A DNA stretch of 12,411 bases from an uncultured Clostridia bacterium (GTDB taxonomy: Bacteria; Bacillota; Clostridia; UBA1381). The stretch spans positions 1-12,411 of the forward strand of contig CALXUL010000267.1 in the NCBI GenBank assembly GCA_944391635.1, written 5' to 3'. The notes beneath the pieces are model-generated. The model was not told the origin of the DNA. It searched no databases and saw nothing but the letters and a program-made list of their open reading frames with translations. Shown here one piece after another: positions 1 to 5,979 of this stretch; within the stretch, counting starts at the first letter, position 1, and each line of letters begins with the position of its first letter. The translations under genes and the position numbers were made by a program.

Positions 1-43
1 AGCCTTTCTCGTCATTGAACCATTTTACCGTTCCCTTGTTCAT
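1..43 (-). CDS. Cold-shock protein (CspA family), 5' end only
   Basis: Only the first 14 codons are in the window; the gene runs off the left edge. They read MNKGTVKWFNDEKG, which is the characteristic start of CspA/CspB-type cold-shock proteins: the GTVKWFN strand leading into RNP1. Family members are about 65-70 aa OB-fold proteins that bind single-stranded RNA and DNA and act as RNA chaperones in the cytoplasm. The ATG is at 43-41 on the minus strand and is preceded by a clear GGAGG (58-54) at suitable spacing, which fixes the start. The gene has its own promoter (168-196) and a leader of about 118 nt, so it need not depend on the upstream znu operon. Family assignment is confident; which csp paralogue it is cannot be told. 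Confidence 0.9.
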   Translation of the reverse strand, partial: MNKGTVKWFNDEKG

Positions 44-89
44 TTATAAGGTACCTCCAAAAAATTTTATTATATCCCGTGCTATAAAT

Positions 90-137
90 AAAAACGCATA
101 CAGCGTAAGTCATTCATGTGACCGGTCGCTGTATGCG
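90..137 (-). terminator. Terminator-like hairpin in the csp leader
   Basis: Two perfect 11-base arms, 95-105 and 127-137 (CGCATACAGCG / CGCTGTATGCG), enclose a 21-nt loop that can form a further 4-bp GTCA/TGAC stem. On the minus strand the hairpin is followed directly by TTTTTATTTA, so it has the form of an intrinsic terminator. It lies downstream of the predicted csp start and upstream of the csp ribosome binding site. It could end readthrough from znuB, attenuate csp, or both. Confidence 0.65.
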
Positions 138-167
138 GAATAAGTCTAACAATCAGAATACTTTTTA

Positions 168-196
168 ATTGTATCATAACGGAATATTTTTGTCAA
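168..196 (-). promoter_or_regulatory. Sigma-A promoter of the csp gene
   Basis: On the minus strand there is TTGACA (196-191), a 17-bp spacer, then TACAAT (173-168). This is a near-consensus housekeeping promoter facing the cold-shock gene. Initiation is predicted near 161, giving a leader of roughly 118 nt. Long leaders are usual for csp mRNAs. Confidence 0.8.
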
Positions 197-238
197 CGTT
201 TTTAACAAAAATTCCCATTTAAAATATTTATTCTATAA

Positions 239-1060
239 CTATTTTGACCAAAAACGACATATTAATATTTCTTTCGACCTGTTATAAATCCAAAGCATCA
301 GGAATAATACAGCATTTATTATTACCACACTTGCCCCGGTAGGCGCCGACATATAATAAGAAAAAATAAGACCTAAAAGAAAACATATAACAGATATAAC
401 TCCTGCGCAAATGCTAACTGAGCAAAAACTCCTGCAAACCTGTTTTGCCGACATCGGGGGAAAGATTATTAGGCTCGAAATTAAAAGTGTACCCATCATT
501 CTCATACCCAGCACAACCGTTACCGCCGTAAGAACTGCTATCAGTAAATTATATCTTCCTGCCCTAACTCCCGTTGCACGCGCAAACTCTTCATCAAATG
601 TTACAGAGAATATTTTGTTATAAAATAATATAAACAAAACCAATACCAGCACCGCCAAAATCACTGCGCTTAAAACATCTCTGCTGCTCATTGCCAGAAT
701 ACTTCCAAACATATAATTGTACAAATCCGTATTTATCCCAGACGACAATGAAACCACCATAACTCCTACTGCAAGCGCTCCTGTAGAAAGCATGGCAATT
801 GCCGCATCACCCTTTATTTTCCCTGACTGGGAAAAACGAAGAATTAACACTGCTGACAGTGCAACCACCGGCAAAGCAACATTAAGCGGAGCTGCACCAA
901 GTGCCGCCGCAACCGCCAGCGCTCCAAACCCCACATGAGAAAGCCCGTCACCTATCATTGAAAATCTCTTCTGCACAAGGCATACCCCAAGCAACGCTGA
1001 ACATAATGAAACAAGTGTGCCGCAAAGTGCCGCACGCAGTATAAAACCATACGAAAACAT
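239..1060 (-). CDS. znuB: Zinc (metal) ABC transporter, membrane permease ZnuB
   Basis: This 273-aa, very hydrophobic protein with multiple predicted membrane helices is typical of the ABC-3 permease family. Two ZnuB chains form the channel of a high-affinity Zn2+ (or Mn2+) importer powered by ZnuC. Visible family features are an FDEEFARATGVR-like cytoplasmic coupling segment in the middle, the MGTLLISSLIIFPP helix after it, and a late SAPTGASVVI segment. The chosen ATG at 1060 lies one base after the znuC TGA and has AGGGTG six bases upstream. A GTG at 1078 would add six residues and overlap znuC, but its upstream AAGAGG is too close. It is the last gene of znuA-znuC-znuB. No clear terminator follows before the csp promoter. 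Zinc rather than manganese specificity is inferred from the family and the His-rich partner ZnuA. Confidence 0.88.
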   Translation of the reverse strand: MFSYGFILRAALCGTLVSLCSALLGVCLVQKRFSMIGDGLSHVGFGALAVAAALGAAPLNVALPVVALSAVLILRFSQSGKIKGDAAIAMLSTGALAVGVMVVSLSSGINTDLYNYMFGSILAMSSRDVLSAVILAVLVLVLFILFYNKIFSVTFDEEFARATGVRAGRYNLLIAVLTAVTVVLGMRMMGTLLISSLIIFPPMSAKQVCRSFCSVSICAGVISVICFLLGLIFSYYMSAPTGASVVIINAVLFLMLWIYNRSKEILICRFWSK

Positions 1061-1061
1061 A

Positions 1062-1736
1062 TCAAGCACCCTGCACACCTCTTTTCAAATACTCCTCTTT
1101 TGACTCAAATATATTATTTCCGCCCATATGCAAAACGTGTGTTGCATAATTTATACACCGCATATCATGCGATACCATTATCACAGTTATATTATGCTGT
1201 TTATTTATTTTTTCAATAACCGCATAAAATTCTCCTGCCGCAATACTGTCAAGTGCTGCTGTCGGCTCATCGAGGAGTATAAGTTTTTCTGTTTTGCAAA
1301 GCGCTCTGGCAAGCAATGTCCTTTGTTTCTGTCCTCCTGACAAATCACAGAAGCTCCTGTTTTTTAAATCCTCTATACCAAGCAGGCTTAAAATATCATA
1401 CGCCTTACTTTTATCCTTTGTCGAATAAAACAATTTTCCCTCACGAACAAGACCTGACATTACCACCTCGCGTACCGTCGCAGGAAAATCACGTCTCATA
1501 ACCGTCTGCTGCGGCAGATAGCCTATTTCAGTCTGTCTAAGTCCGTCACCGAACTCTATTTTTCCGTTTCTCGGCTGCTTTAACCCAAGCATTGCCTTAA
1601 CAAGCGTACTTTTCCCAGAACCATTTTCTCCGACTATACATAGATAGTCGCCCGCTTCTACCTTAAATGATAAATCCTTTGTCACAATAAGATTCTCATA
1701 TGCAAGCGTTATATCAGTTACTTTTATCTGTGCCAT
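1062..1736 (-). CDS. znuC: Zinc (metal) ABC transporter, ATP-binding protein ZnuC
   Basis: This 224-aa cytoplasmic ATPase powers metal import with ZnuB. All the nucleotide-binding motifs are intact: Walker A GENGSGKST (residues 37-45 region), the Q-loop LPQQ (about 74-77), the ABC signature LSGGQKQR (132-139), Walker B LILLDEP (152-158) and the switch histidine in VSHD (His190). The length fits the short ZnuC/AdcC/MntB-type ATPases, which are a single domain with no C-terminal regulatory extension. The ATG at 1736 is preceded by GGGAGG nine bases upstream. A TTG at 1742 is in frame but sits too close to that site. The start overlaps the end of znuA by about 23 nt and the stop is one base before znuB, indicating tight translational coupling in one operon. 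Confidence 0.9.
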   Translation of the reverse strand: MAQIKVTDITLAYENLIVTKDLSFKVEAGDYLCIVGENGSGKSTLVKAMLGLKQPRNGKIEFGDGLRQTEIGYLPQQTVMRRDFPATVREVVMSGLVREGKLFYSTKDKSKAYDILSLLGIEDLKNRSFCDLSGGQKQRTLLARALCKTEKLILLDEPTAALDSIAAGEFYAVIEKINKQHNITVIMVSHDMRCINYATHVLHMGGNNIFESKEEYLKRGVQGA

Positions 1737-2682
1737 CAGCAAGTGCCTCCCTTAACGCCTGCGCGTTTTTCTGCATTATTTCCACATATCCTATCCCGCT
1801 CTCAAATTCTGATTTTGTTACATTATGGCAGGAATGAAGCAGCATAGACTTTGAACCAGTTTCTTCAGAGATTGTGTCACAAATTTTATGGTTTGAAAAT
1901 TCAACGTAAAACACTACCGGGATATTTTCGGCTTTTACTATATCAATTAAAAAAGCTACAGTTTTTGCCGATGGCTCAGTCAGCTCAGCACACCCAGCAA
2001 ATGCCGCATAATAGTCAAACCCATACTCTTCTACTAAATAACGAAATGGAAATCTATCGCCGAATATTACTGTTTTCCTTACTCCAGATGATACTGCCTC
2101 TTTAAACTCTTCGTCAAGGTTTTGAAGCTTTTTGCTATATTCCAAAAAATTATCCCTGTATAAACTTTCTCCCACGGGATCTACCGCACATAAAGCTTCG
2201 GTTATCTTTTCACAAATTAGCTGCGCATTTTTTGGCGAAGTCCAGACATGCTCATCAGCTTCTGCGCCATGCTCATGATCTTCCTCTTCACCACTATGTC
2301 CTGCCGCCTCCATTCCTTCTTTTATCTCCTCATCCAACGTATCCACGCACTCAATCATACTTACAACTATTCCCGGCTTAGTTTCCGAAGACTCTAAAAT
2401 ATCCCTTGCCCACTCATCAGATTCGCCACCAACACATATGAATACATCTGCATTCTCCACTGCTATTATATCTGCCGGTTTTGGGTCAAAAGAATGTATA
2501 TCTGTCCCCGGCGGTATCAGCATTTTTATATCAGCGCCATCACCTGCGATATTCCTTGCAAAATCATATGCAGGAAAACCGCTGCAAACCACATTTATTC
2601 CGTCAGACTCATCTGTATTATGGGATGCACAGGATGAAAGTACCAGTATCAACATCAAAATTATTATTTTCCCCAGTCGCAT
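1714..2682 (-). CDS. znuA: Zinc (metal) ABC transporter, substrate-binding lipoprotein ZnuA
   Basis: This protein of about 322 aa is a cluster A-I solute-binding protein that would capture metal outside the membrane and deliver it to ZnuBC. The N-terminus is a lipoprotein signal: a charged start, a hydrophobic run, then the lipobox LSSC with Cys18 as lipidation site. GTDIHSF (His63) and DEHVW (His145) match two metal-ligand positions of the family. An acidic His-rich loop (about 120-145, with His129, 136, 138 and 145) is typical of zinc-specific members. At the usual third-ligand position the sequence is GDRFPF (Asp209-Arg210) rather than a histidine motif, and the C-terminal lobe has LLHSCHN (His283, His286). 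The ATG at 2682 has GGGTG nine bases upstream; a GTG at 2694 with AGAGG upstream is a credible alternative adding four residues. First gene of the znu operon. Confidence 0.87.
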   Translation of the reverse strand: MRLGKIIILMLILVLSSCASHNTDESDGINVVCSGFPAYDFARNIAGDGADIKMLIPPGTDIHSFDPKPADIIAVENADVFICVGGESDEWARDILESSETKPGIVVSMIECVDTLDEEIKEGMEAAGHSGEEEDHEHGAEADEHVWTSPKNAQLICEKITEALCAVDPVGESLYRDNFLEYSKKLQNLDEEFKEAVSSGVRKTVIFGDRFPFRYLVEEYGFDYYAAFAGCAELTEPSAKTVAFLIDIVKAENIPVVFYVEFSNHKICDTISEETGSKSMLLHSCHNVTKSEFESGIGYVEIMQKNAQALREALADGTDKSN

Positions 2683-2714
2683 CCACAAACACACCCTTTT
2701 CCTCTTTTATCAGA

Positions 2715-2748
2715 ATTATATTGTAACACGTTTTCTCCGTCAAGTCAA
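2715..2748 (-). promoter_or_regulatory. Double sigma-A promoter of the znu operon
   Basis: Two staggered promoters can be read on the minus strand, each with a 17-bp spacer: TTGACG (2743-2738) with TATAAT (2720-2715), and TTGACT (2748-2743) with TACAAT (2725-2720). Both point at znuA and leave a very short leader (about 15-30 nt). Zur control would be expected for such an operon, but no convincing Zur box was found by eye. Confidence 0.7.
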
Positions 2749-2837
2749 TATTATGACACACAGCATATTACAAAACACAAAAATAACCGTGCCGTTAGTT
2801 TGAACAGATCAAGTAAAAATAGACAATAGAAAAAAGG

Positions 2838-2871
2838 CCCTCCTATGGTAAAACAAAATGCCATATGAGGG
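2838..2871. terminator. Bidirectional terminator-like hairpin inside the left end of the IS-like block
   Basis: CCCTCCTATGG (2838-2848) and CCATATGAGGG (2861-2871) pair over 11 bases with one mismatch around a 12-nt loop. The plus strand continues ATTTTTATA and the minus strand CCTTTTTTC, so it could stop transcription in either direction. It lies about 90 bp upstream of the znu promoter and would insulate znuA from readthrough out of dapL. Confidence 0.55.
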
Positions 2872-3130
2872 ATTTTTATACCACGAGAATACAGTCACAT
2901 CAAACTTTATGAAAAAAGAATACTGGATTAGCGTTACATATGAGCAAGTACATAATTTCATTTCAAGATATAACTGAAATCAAAGATAACATTCAACAAA
3001 ATTGCATTAAAGAGGTAACGAATATCTCCAATTTCAAAACAGAGTATGTTTATCGGGCAAAACTTCAAACTTATGTGGAAGCAGCTCATAGTATGAATAC
3101 ATACATTTTTACAACAACGAAAGAATACAA

Positions 3131-3170
3131 CTGAAAACAAAACTGACACCGCAAAAAATGCGATGTCAGT
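3131..3170 (-). terminator. Probable terminator downstream of dapL
   Basis: ACTGACACCGC (3142-3152) and GCGATGTCAGT (3160-3170) form an 11-bp stem with one mismatched or wobble position and a 7-nt loop. On the minus strand it is followed by TTTTGTTTTC. It lies 114 nt past the dapL stop and within the IS-like block, and is the first good terminator met by transcripts leaving dapL. Confidence 0.6.
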
Positions 3171-3283
3171 ATATTGCATAAATTTATATATTATATCGTG
3201 GGTGGTTCTTTTTGTACTGTCTACACAAAGTGGGACAGTTCAAAATTTATATAGAGTCAGTATATATTTAAATTATTTTATAT

Positions 3284-4498
3284 CTACATAATTTTTTTAA
3301 TTCTATTTACAGCTTCAACCGTATTTTCATAAGTGTTAAATGCAGTAAGTCTTATAAAACCTTCACCGCTGGGTCCAAACCCCTCACCGGGAGTTGTTAC
3401 GACATTTGCTTTATCGAGAAGGAAATCAAAAAACTCCCAAGAGCCTTTATTATCCGGAGTTTTCATCCACACATATGGTGAATTGACACCGCCGTAAACT
3501 GTAAAGCCAGCCTCTTTTAATCCATTATATATAACTTCCGCATTCTTTTTATAATAGGCAATCGTTTCTTTTACCTCTTCTTTGCCTTTTTCGGAATACA
3601 CCGCAGCAGCAGCTTTCTGAACAACATACGGCACACCGTTAAATTTACTGCATTGACGCCTGAGCCACATTGCATTTAATGATGTTCCCTCAACAACAAG
3701 CTCTTTCGGCACAACTGTATATGCACATCTTGTACCGGTAAATCCTGCCGTCTTTGAAAAACTTCTAAACTCTATTGCTACTTCCTTTGCCCCTTCAATC
3801 TCATAAATACTGTGCGGAACATCCATGTCAGATATAAAAGCTTCATACGCCGAGTCAAAAAGTATTACCGAGCCATTAGCGCGAGCATAATCAACCCATT
3901 TCTTAAGTTCCGTTTTATTCGCTGTCATTCCGGTAGGATTATTGGGGAAACACAAATATATCATATCCACTTTTTTGTCCGGGATCTGCGGAAGAAATCC
4001 GTTCTCTTCAAGACAGGGCATATAATAAAGTTTTGTCCACTTTCCGTCAGCGCCAAAATCTCCCGCTCTTCCGCTCATAGCATTTGTATCAACATAAACA
4101 GGATAAACAGGGTCGCACACCGCTACAACATTGTCAACATCAAATAAATCAACAATATTCCCGCAATCAGATTTTGCCCCGTCAGAAACGAACACCTCGT
4201 CGATATCCAAGTTTACACCGCGGCTTTTATAATCATTTTCAACAATCAAACTGCGAAGAAAATCATATCCCTGTTCAGGACCGTAGCCATGAAACCCTTC
4301 AAAAGTTCCCATTTCATCAACTGCTTTATGCATGCTCTCTATAACTGCAGGAGCAAGCGGTCTTGTAACATCACCAATTCCCATTTTTATAAGAACATCA
4401 TCAGGATTCTTCGCCTGATACTGAGCCACATTTTTTGCTATTTTAGTAAACAAGTAGCTGCCAGGTAATTTATTAAAGTTTTGATTAATTTTTGCCAT
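3284..4498 (-). CDS. dapL: LL-diaminopimelate aminotransferase DapL
   Basis: This 404-aa, PLP-dependent class I/II aminotransferase converts tetrahydrodipicolinate plus glutamate directly to LL-2,6-diaminopimelate. It bypasses the succinylase/acetylase steps of lysine and peptidoglycan precursor synthesis. Family hallmarks are an N-terminal INQNFNKLPGSYLF-type opening, the GIGDVTRPL segment (41-48), FHGYGPEQGY (69-78), the CFPNNPTG loop (183-190) and the PLP lysine in SFSKTAGFTGTR (Lys249). Length agrees with the roughly 400-410 aa of DapL. The ATG at 4498 has AAGGAAG about seven bases upstream; an in-frame ATG at 4516 lacks an RBS and is rejected. It follows dapF by 66 nt on the same strand and has its own promoter in that gap, so it can be expressed both with and without the glnA transcript. 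Glutamate, its amino donor, is made by the neighbouring glnA/gltBD genes. Confidence 0.94.
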   Translation of the reverse strand: MAKINQNFNKLPGSYLFTKIAKNVAQYQAKNPDDVLIKMGIGDVTRPLAPAVIESMHKAVDEMGTFEGFHGYGPEQGYDFLRSLIVENDYKSRGVNLDIDEVFVSDGAKSDCGNIVDLFDVDNVVAVCDPVYPVYVDTNAMSGRAGDFGADGKWTKLYYMPCLEENGFLPQIPDKKVDMIYLCFPNNPTGMTANKTELKKWVDYARANGSVILFDSAYEAFISDMDVPHSIYEIEGAKEVAIEFRSFSKTAGFTGTRCAYTVVPKELVVEGTSLNAMWLRRQCSKFNGVPYVVQKAAAAVYSEKGKEEVKETIAYYKKNAEVIYNGLKEAGFTVYGGVNSPYVWMKTPDNKGSWEFFDFLLDKANVVTTPGEGFGPSGEGFIRLTAFNTYENTVEAVNRIKKIM

Positions 4499-4528
4499 TT
4501 GTATTCTTCCTTTCATTATGCTGTATCT

Positions 4529-4557
4529 ATTATAATTGATATTACCGGATTTTTCAA
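4529..4557 (-). promoter_or_regulatory. Internal promoter in front of dapL
   Basis: The minus strand shows TTGAAA (4557-4552), a 17-bp spacer and a perfect TATAAT (4534-4529), followed by a leader of about 24 nt to the dapL ATG. No terminator separates it from dapF, so it likely adds to readthrough from upstream. Confidence 0.72.
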
Positions 4558-4564
4558 GAAAAAA

Positions 4565-5407
4565 TTATAAAGTTATCTCTCCGTCGAATACAAACTCAGC
4601 TGGCCCGGTCATATAAATATTGTTGTCCGTTTCATCCCATTTAATATGAAGGGTTCCGCCCAAAAGTATAATATCTGCTTCTCTGTCAACATAGCCTCCA
4701 ACACATAACGCCGCCAAAGTTGCGCACGCACCTGTTCCACAGGCAAGTGTTTCGCCTGCGCCTCGCTCCCAAACACGCATTTTTACAGTTTTTCTGTCAA
4801 TCACCTTTGCAAATTCCGTATTTATTCTACGCGGAAAAAGCTTATGATTTTCAAACTTAGGACCTATTTTTTCTATTTCAAGAGAATCTGTATCATCAAT
4901 CACTGTTACCGCATGTGGGTTCCCCATTGAAACACATGTCATAGAATATGTAACACCATCTACTTCTACCGTCTGTTTAATAAATCTATCAAGGCCAGAA
5001 TTTACAGGTATCTTTTCCGGTGAAAACTCCGGCGCACCCATATTTACACATACGCTTTTTACACTCCCGTCAGTTACATTAAGTTCAAGCGTTTTTATTC
5101 CTGCTAAAGTTTCAAGCGTAACAGTAGTTTTATCGGTAAGACCACGGTCATATACATATTTTCCCACGCATCTTGTTGCGTTACCACACATTTCCGCCTG
5201 AGTCCCGTCGGCATTATACATTATCATCTTAAAATCTGCACAGTCTGATTTACATATTAAAACAAGACCATCCGAGCCAATACCGAAATGCCGGTCACTG
5301 ACACGTATTGCCGTCTGTGAAATATCATCTATCATCTCTTTTGTACAGTCAACATAAACATAGTCATTTCCTGCTCCCTGCATTTTGGTAAATTTAATTG
5401 TCTGCAT
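4565..5407 (-). CDS. dapF: Diaminopimelate epimerase DapF
   Basis: This 280-aa enzyme interconverts LL- and meso-diaminopimelate without a cofactor, using two cysteines as acid and base. It thus supplies meso-DAP for peptidoglycan and lysine, directly after DapL in the pathway. Both catalytic cysteines are present: Cys74 in NADGTQAEMCGNATRC and Cys223 in ERGAGETLACGTGACA. The N-terminal FTKMQGAGNDYVYVD and central GNPHAV motifs are standard. Length is normal for the family. The ATG at 5407 is the natural start: it lies eight bases after the stop of the upstream ANTAR gene, with GGAG about 11 bases before it. That spacing implies one transcript and probably translational coupling with the regulator gene. 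Confidence 0.95.
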   Translation of the reverse strand: MQTIKFTKMQGAGNDYVYVDCTKEMIDDISQTAIRVSDRHFGIGSDGLVLICKSDCADFKMIMYNADGTQAEMCGNATRCVGKYVYDRGLTDKTTVTLETLAGIKTLELNVTDGSVKSVCVNMGAPEFSPEKIPVNSGLDRFIKQTVEVDGVTYSMTCVSMGNPHAVTVIDDTDSLEIEKIGPKFENHKLFPRRINTEFAKVIDRKTVKMRVWERGAGETLACGTGACATLAALCVGGYVDREADIILLGGTLHIKWDETDNNIYMTGPAEFVFDGEITL

Positions 5408-5415
5408 TCTATTTA

Positions 5416-5949
5416 TTACTCCATTCCTAAAATCAATTTGGCAGTATCTGCCAGCTTCATTCCTGTATCCATACTCTTTTTTTGTATGTATTTATGCGCC
5501 TGCTCCTCGGATAGCGAATTGCATTCCATAAGAAGCTGTTTTGCCTTGTTTACAAGTTCTGTTTCTTTCTCATCACGTTTGGGTGGTTTTCGTCTTGATT
5601 TTCTCTGCCAGCCTCCAAAAAGAAGGTCTACTGCTCCAGCAAGACGCTGCCCGTTAGTTGGAAGCGGAAGAATAAATATCTCTTCTTCATCTATCAAACA
5701 CTGCTGTTCAGGCTTTAATAGTGCAATCACCCCCACCGAGCGCGGAAGACTTCTGAACATATCATTAACCGTTCCGTCAGTTAGCTTAAACCCTGTGATT
5801 ATAACCGCTCCGTCAAGCTCATTTGCTATCCTGATACTCTCAGCTGCGGTGTGACAAACTTTATATACCCTATACCCTGATATTTCTAACATATGGCGGA
5901 TTTTATCGGCGACTTCTACTTTTGTAAAAGATAGTATTAACTGTCCCAA
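5416..5949 (-). CDS. ANTAR-domain RNA-binding regulator with a degenerate receiver domain
   Basis: This 177-aa protein has two parts. Residues about 3-110 resemble a response-regulator receiver fold. After a basic linker (about 114-126, RKSRRKPPKR), a C-terminal ANTAR domain (about 130-174) shows its usual pattern of AKQLLM, LSEEQAHKYI, a small-Met pair (SM) and LADTAKLIL. ANTAR proteins bind paired RNA hairpins in leaders and prevent transcription termination. The receiver appears unable to be phosphorylated in the normal way: the expected aspartate position in VIITGFKLTDG is Gly53. The gene is 30 nt downstream of glnA, making glnA its most likely target, perhaps by feedback. Start choice is uncertain. 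No ATG is available; TTG at 5949 has a run of Gs six bases upstream, whereas TTG at 5955 directly abuts that run. No sensor partner gene (NasS-like or a histidine kinase) is in the window. Confidence 0.85.
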   Translation of the reverse strand: MGQLILSFTKVEVADKIRHMLEISGYRVYKVCHTAAESIRIANELDGAVIITGFKLTDGTVNDMFRSLPRSVGVIALLKPEQQCLIDEEEIFILPLPTNGQRLAGAVDLLFGGWQRKSRRKPPKRDEKETELVNKAKQLLMECNSLSEEQAHKYIQKKSMDTGMKLADTAKLILGME

Positions 5950-5979
5950 TATCAACCCCCCAAACTTATTAGCTTTTAT

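Larger units (their letters stand above)
2801..3242. mobile_element. Probable insertion-sequence remnant or MITE-like element (442 bp)
   Basis: The block begins TGAACAGATC at 2801 and ends with the reverse complement of TGAACTGTCC at 3242. Without gaps, the two ends match at about 22 of the first 34 bases, including TGAAC, TAGACA and an A-run at identical offsets. TG...CA tips and imperfect 30-40-bp inverted repeats are usual for IS3-family elements. A strong hairpin lies just inside each end (2838-2871 and 3142-3170), as often seen near IS ends. No transposase domain is recognisable inside; only short, RBS-less reading frames are present. No target-site duplication is visible (flanks GTT and AAA). 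The likely reading is an internally deleted IS or a non-autonomous derivative lying between dapL and the znu promoter. The family name is inference. Confidence 0.5.

Noticed and set aside
2743..2764. Possible Zur/Fur-type box GTCATAATATTGAC upstream of znuA
   Set aside because: Only the outer GTCA/TGAC pairs match as a palindrome and it does not fit a known Zur consensus; overlap with the -35 region makes chance likely.
2940..3134. 64-codon plus-strand reading frame (MSKYIISFQ...) in the znuA-dapL gap
   Set aside because: No ribosome binding site, no recognisable domain, and it lies within the IS-like block; an upstream overlapping 22-codon frame at 2909 is equally unsupported. It may be debris of the element.
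2958..3179. 73-codon minus-strand reading frame in the same gap
   Set aside because: It starts within the dapL terminator hairpin, has no RBS and shows no transposase-like motif; its hydrophobic Phe/Cys-rich content is typical of AT-rich non-coding DNA.
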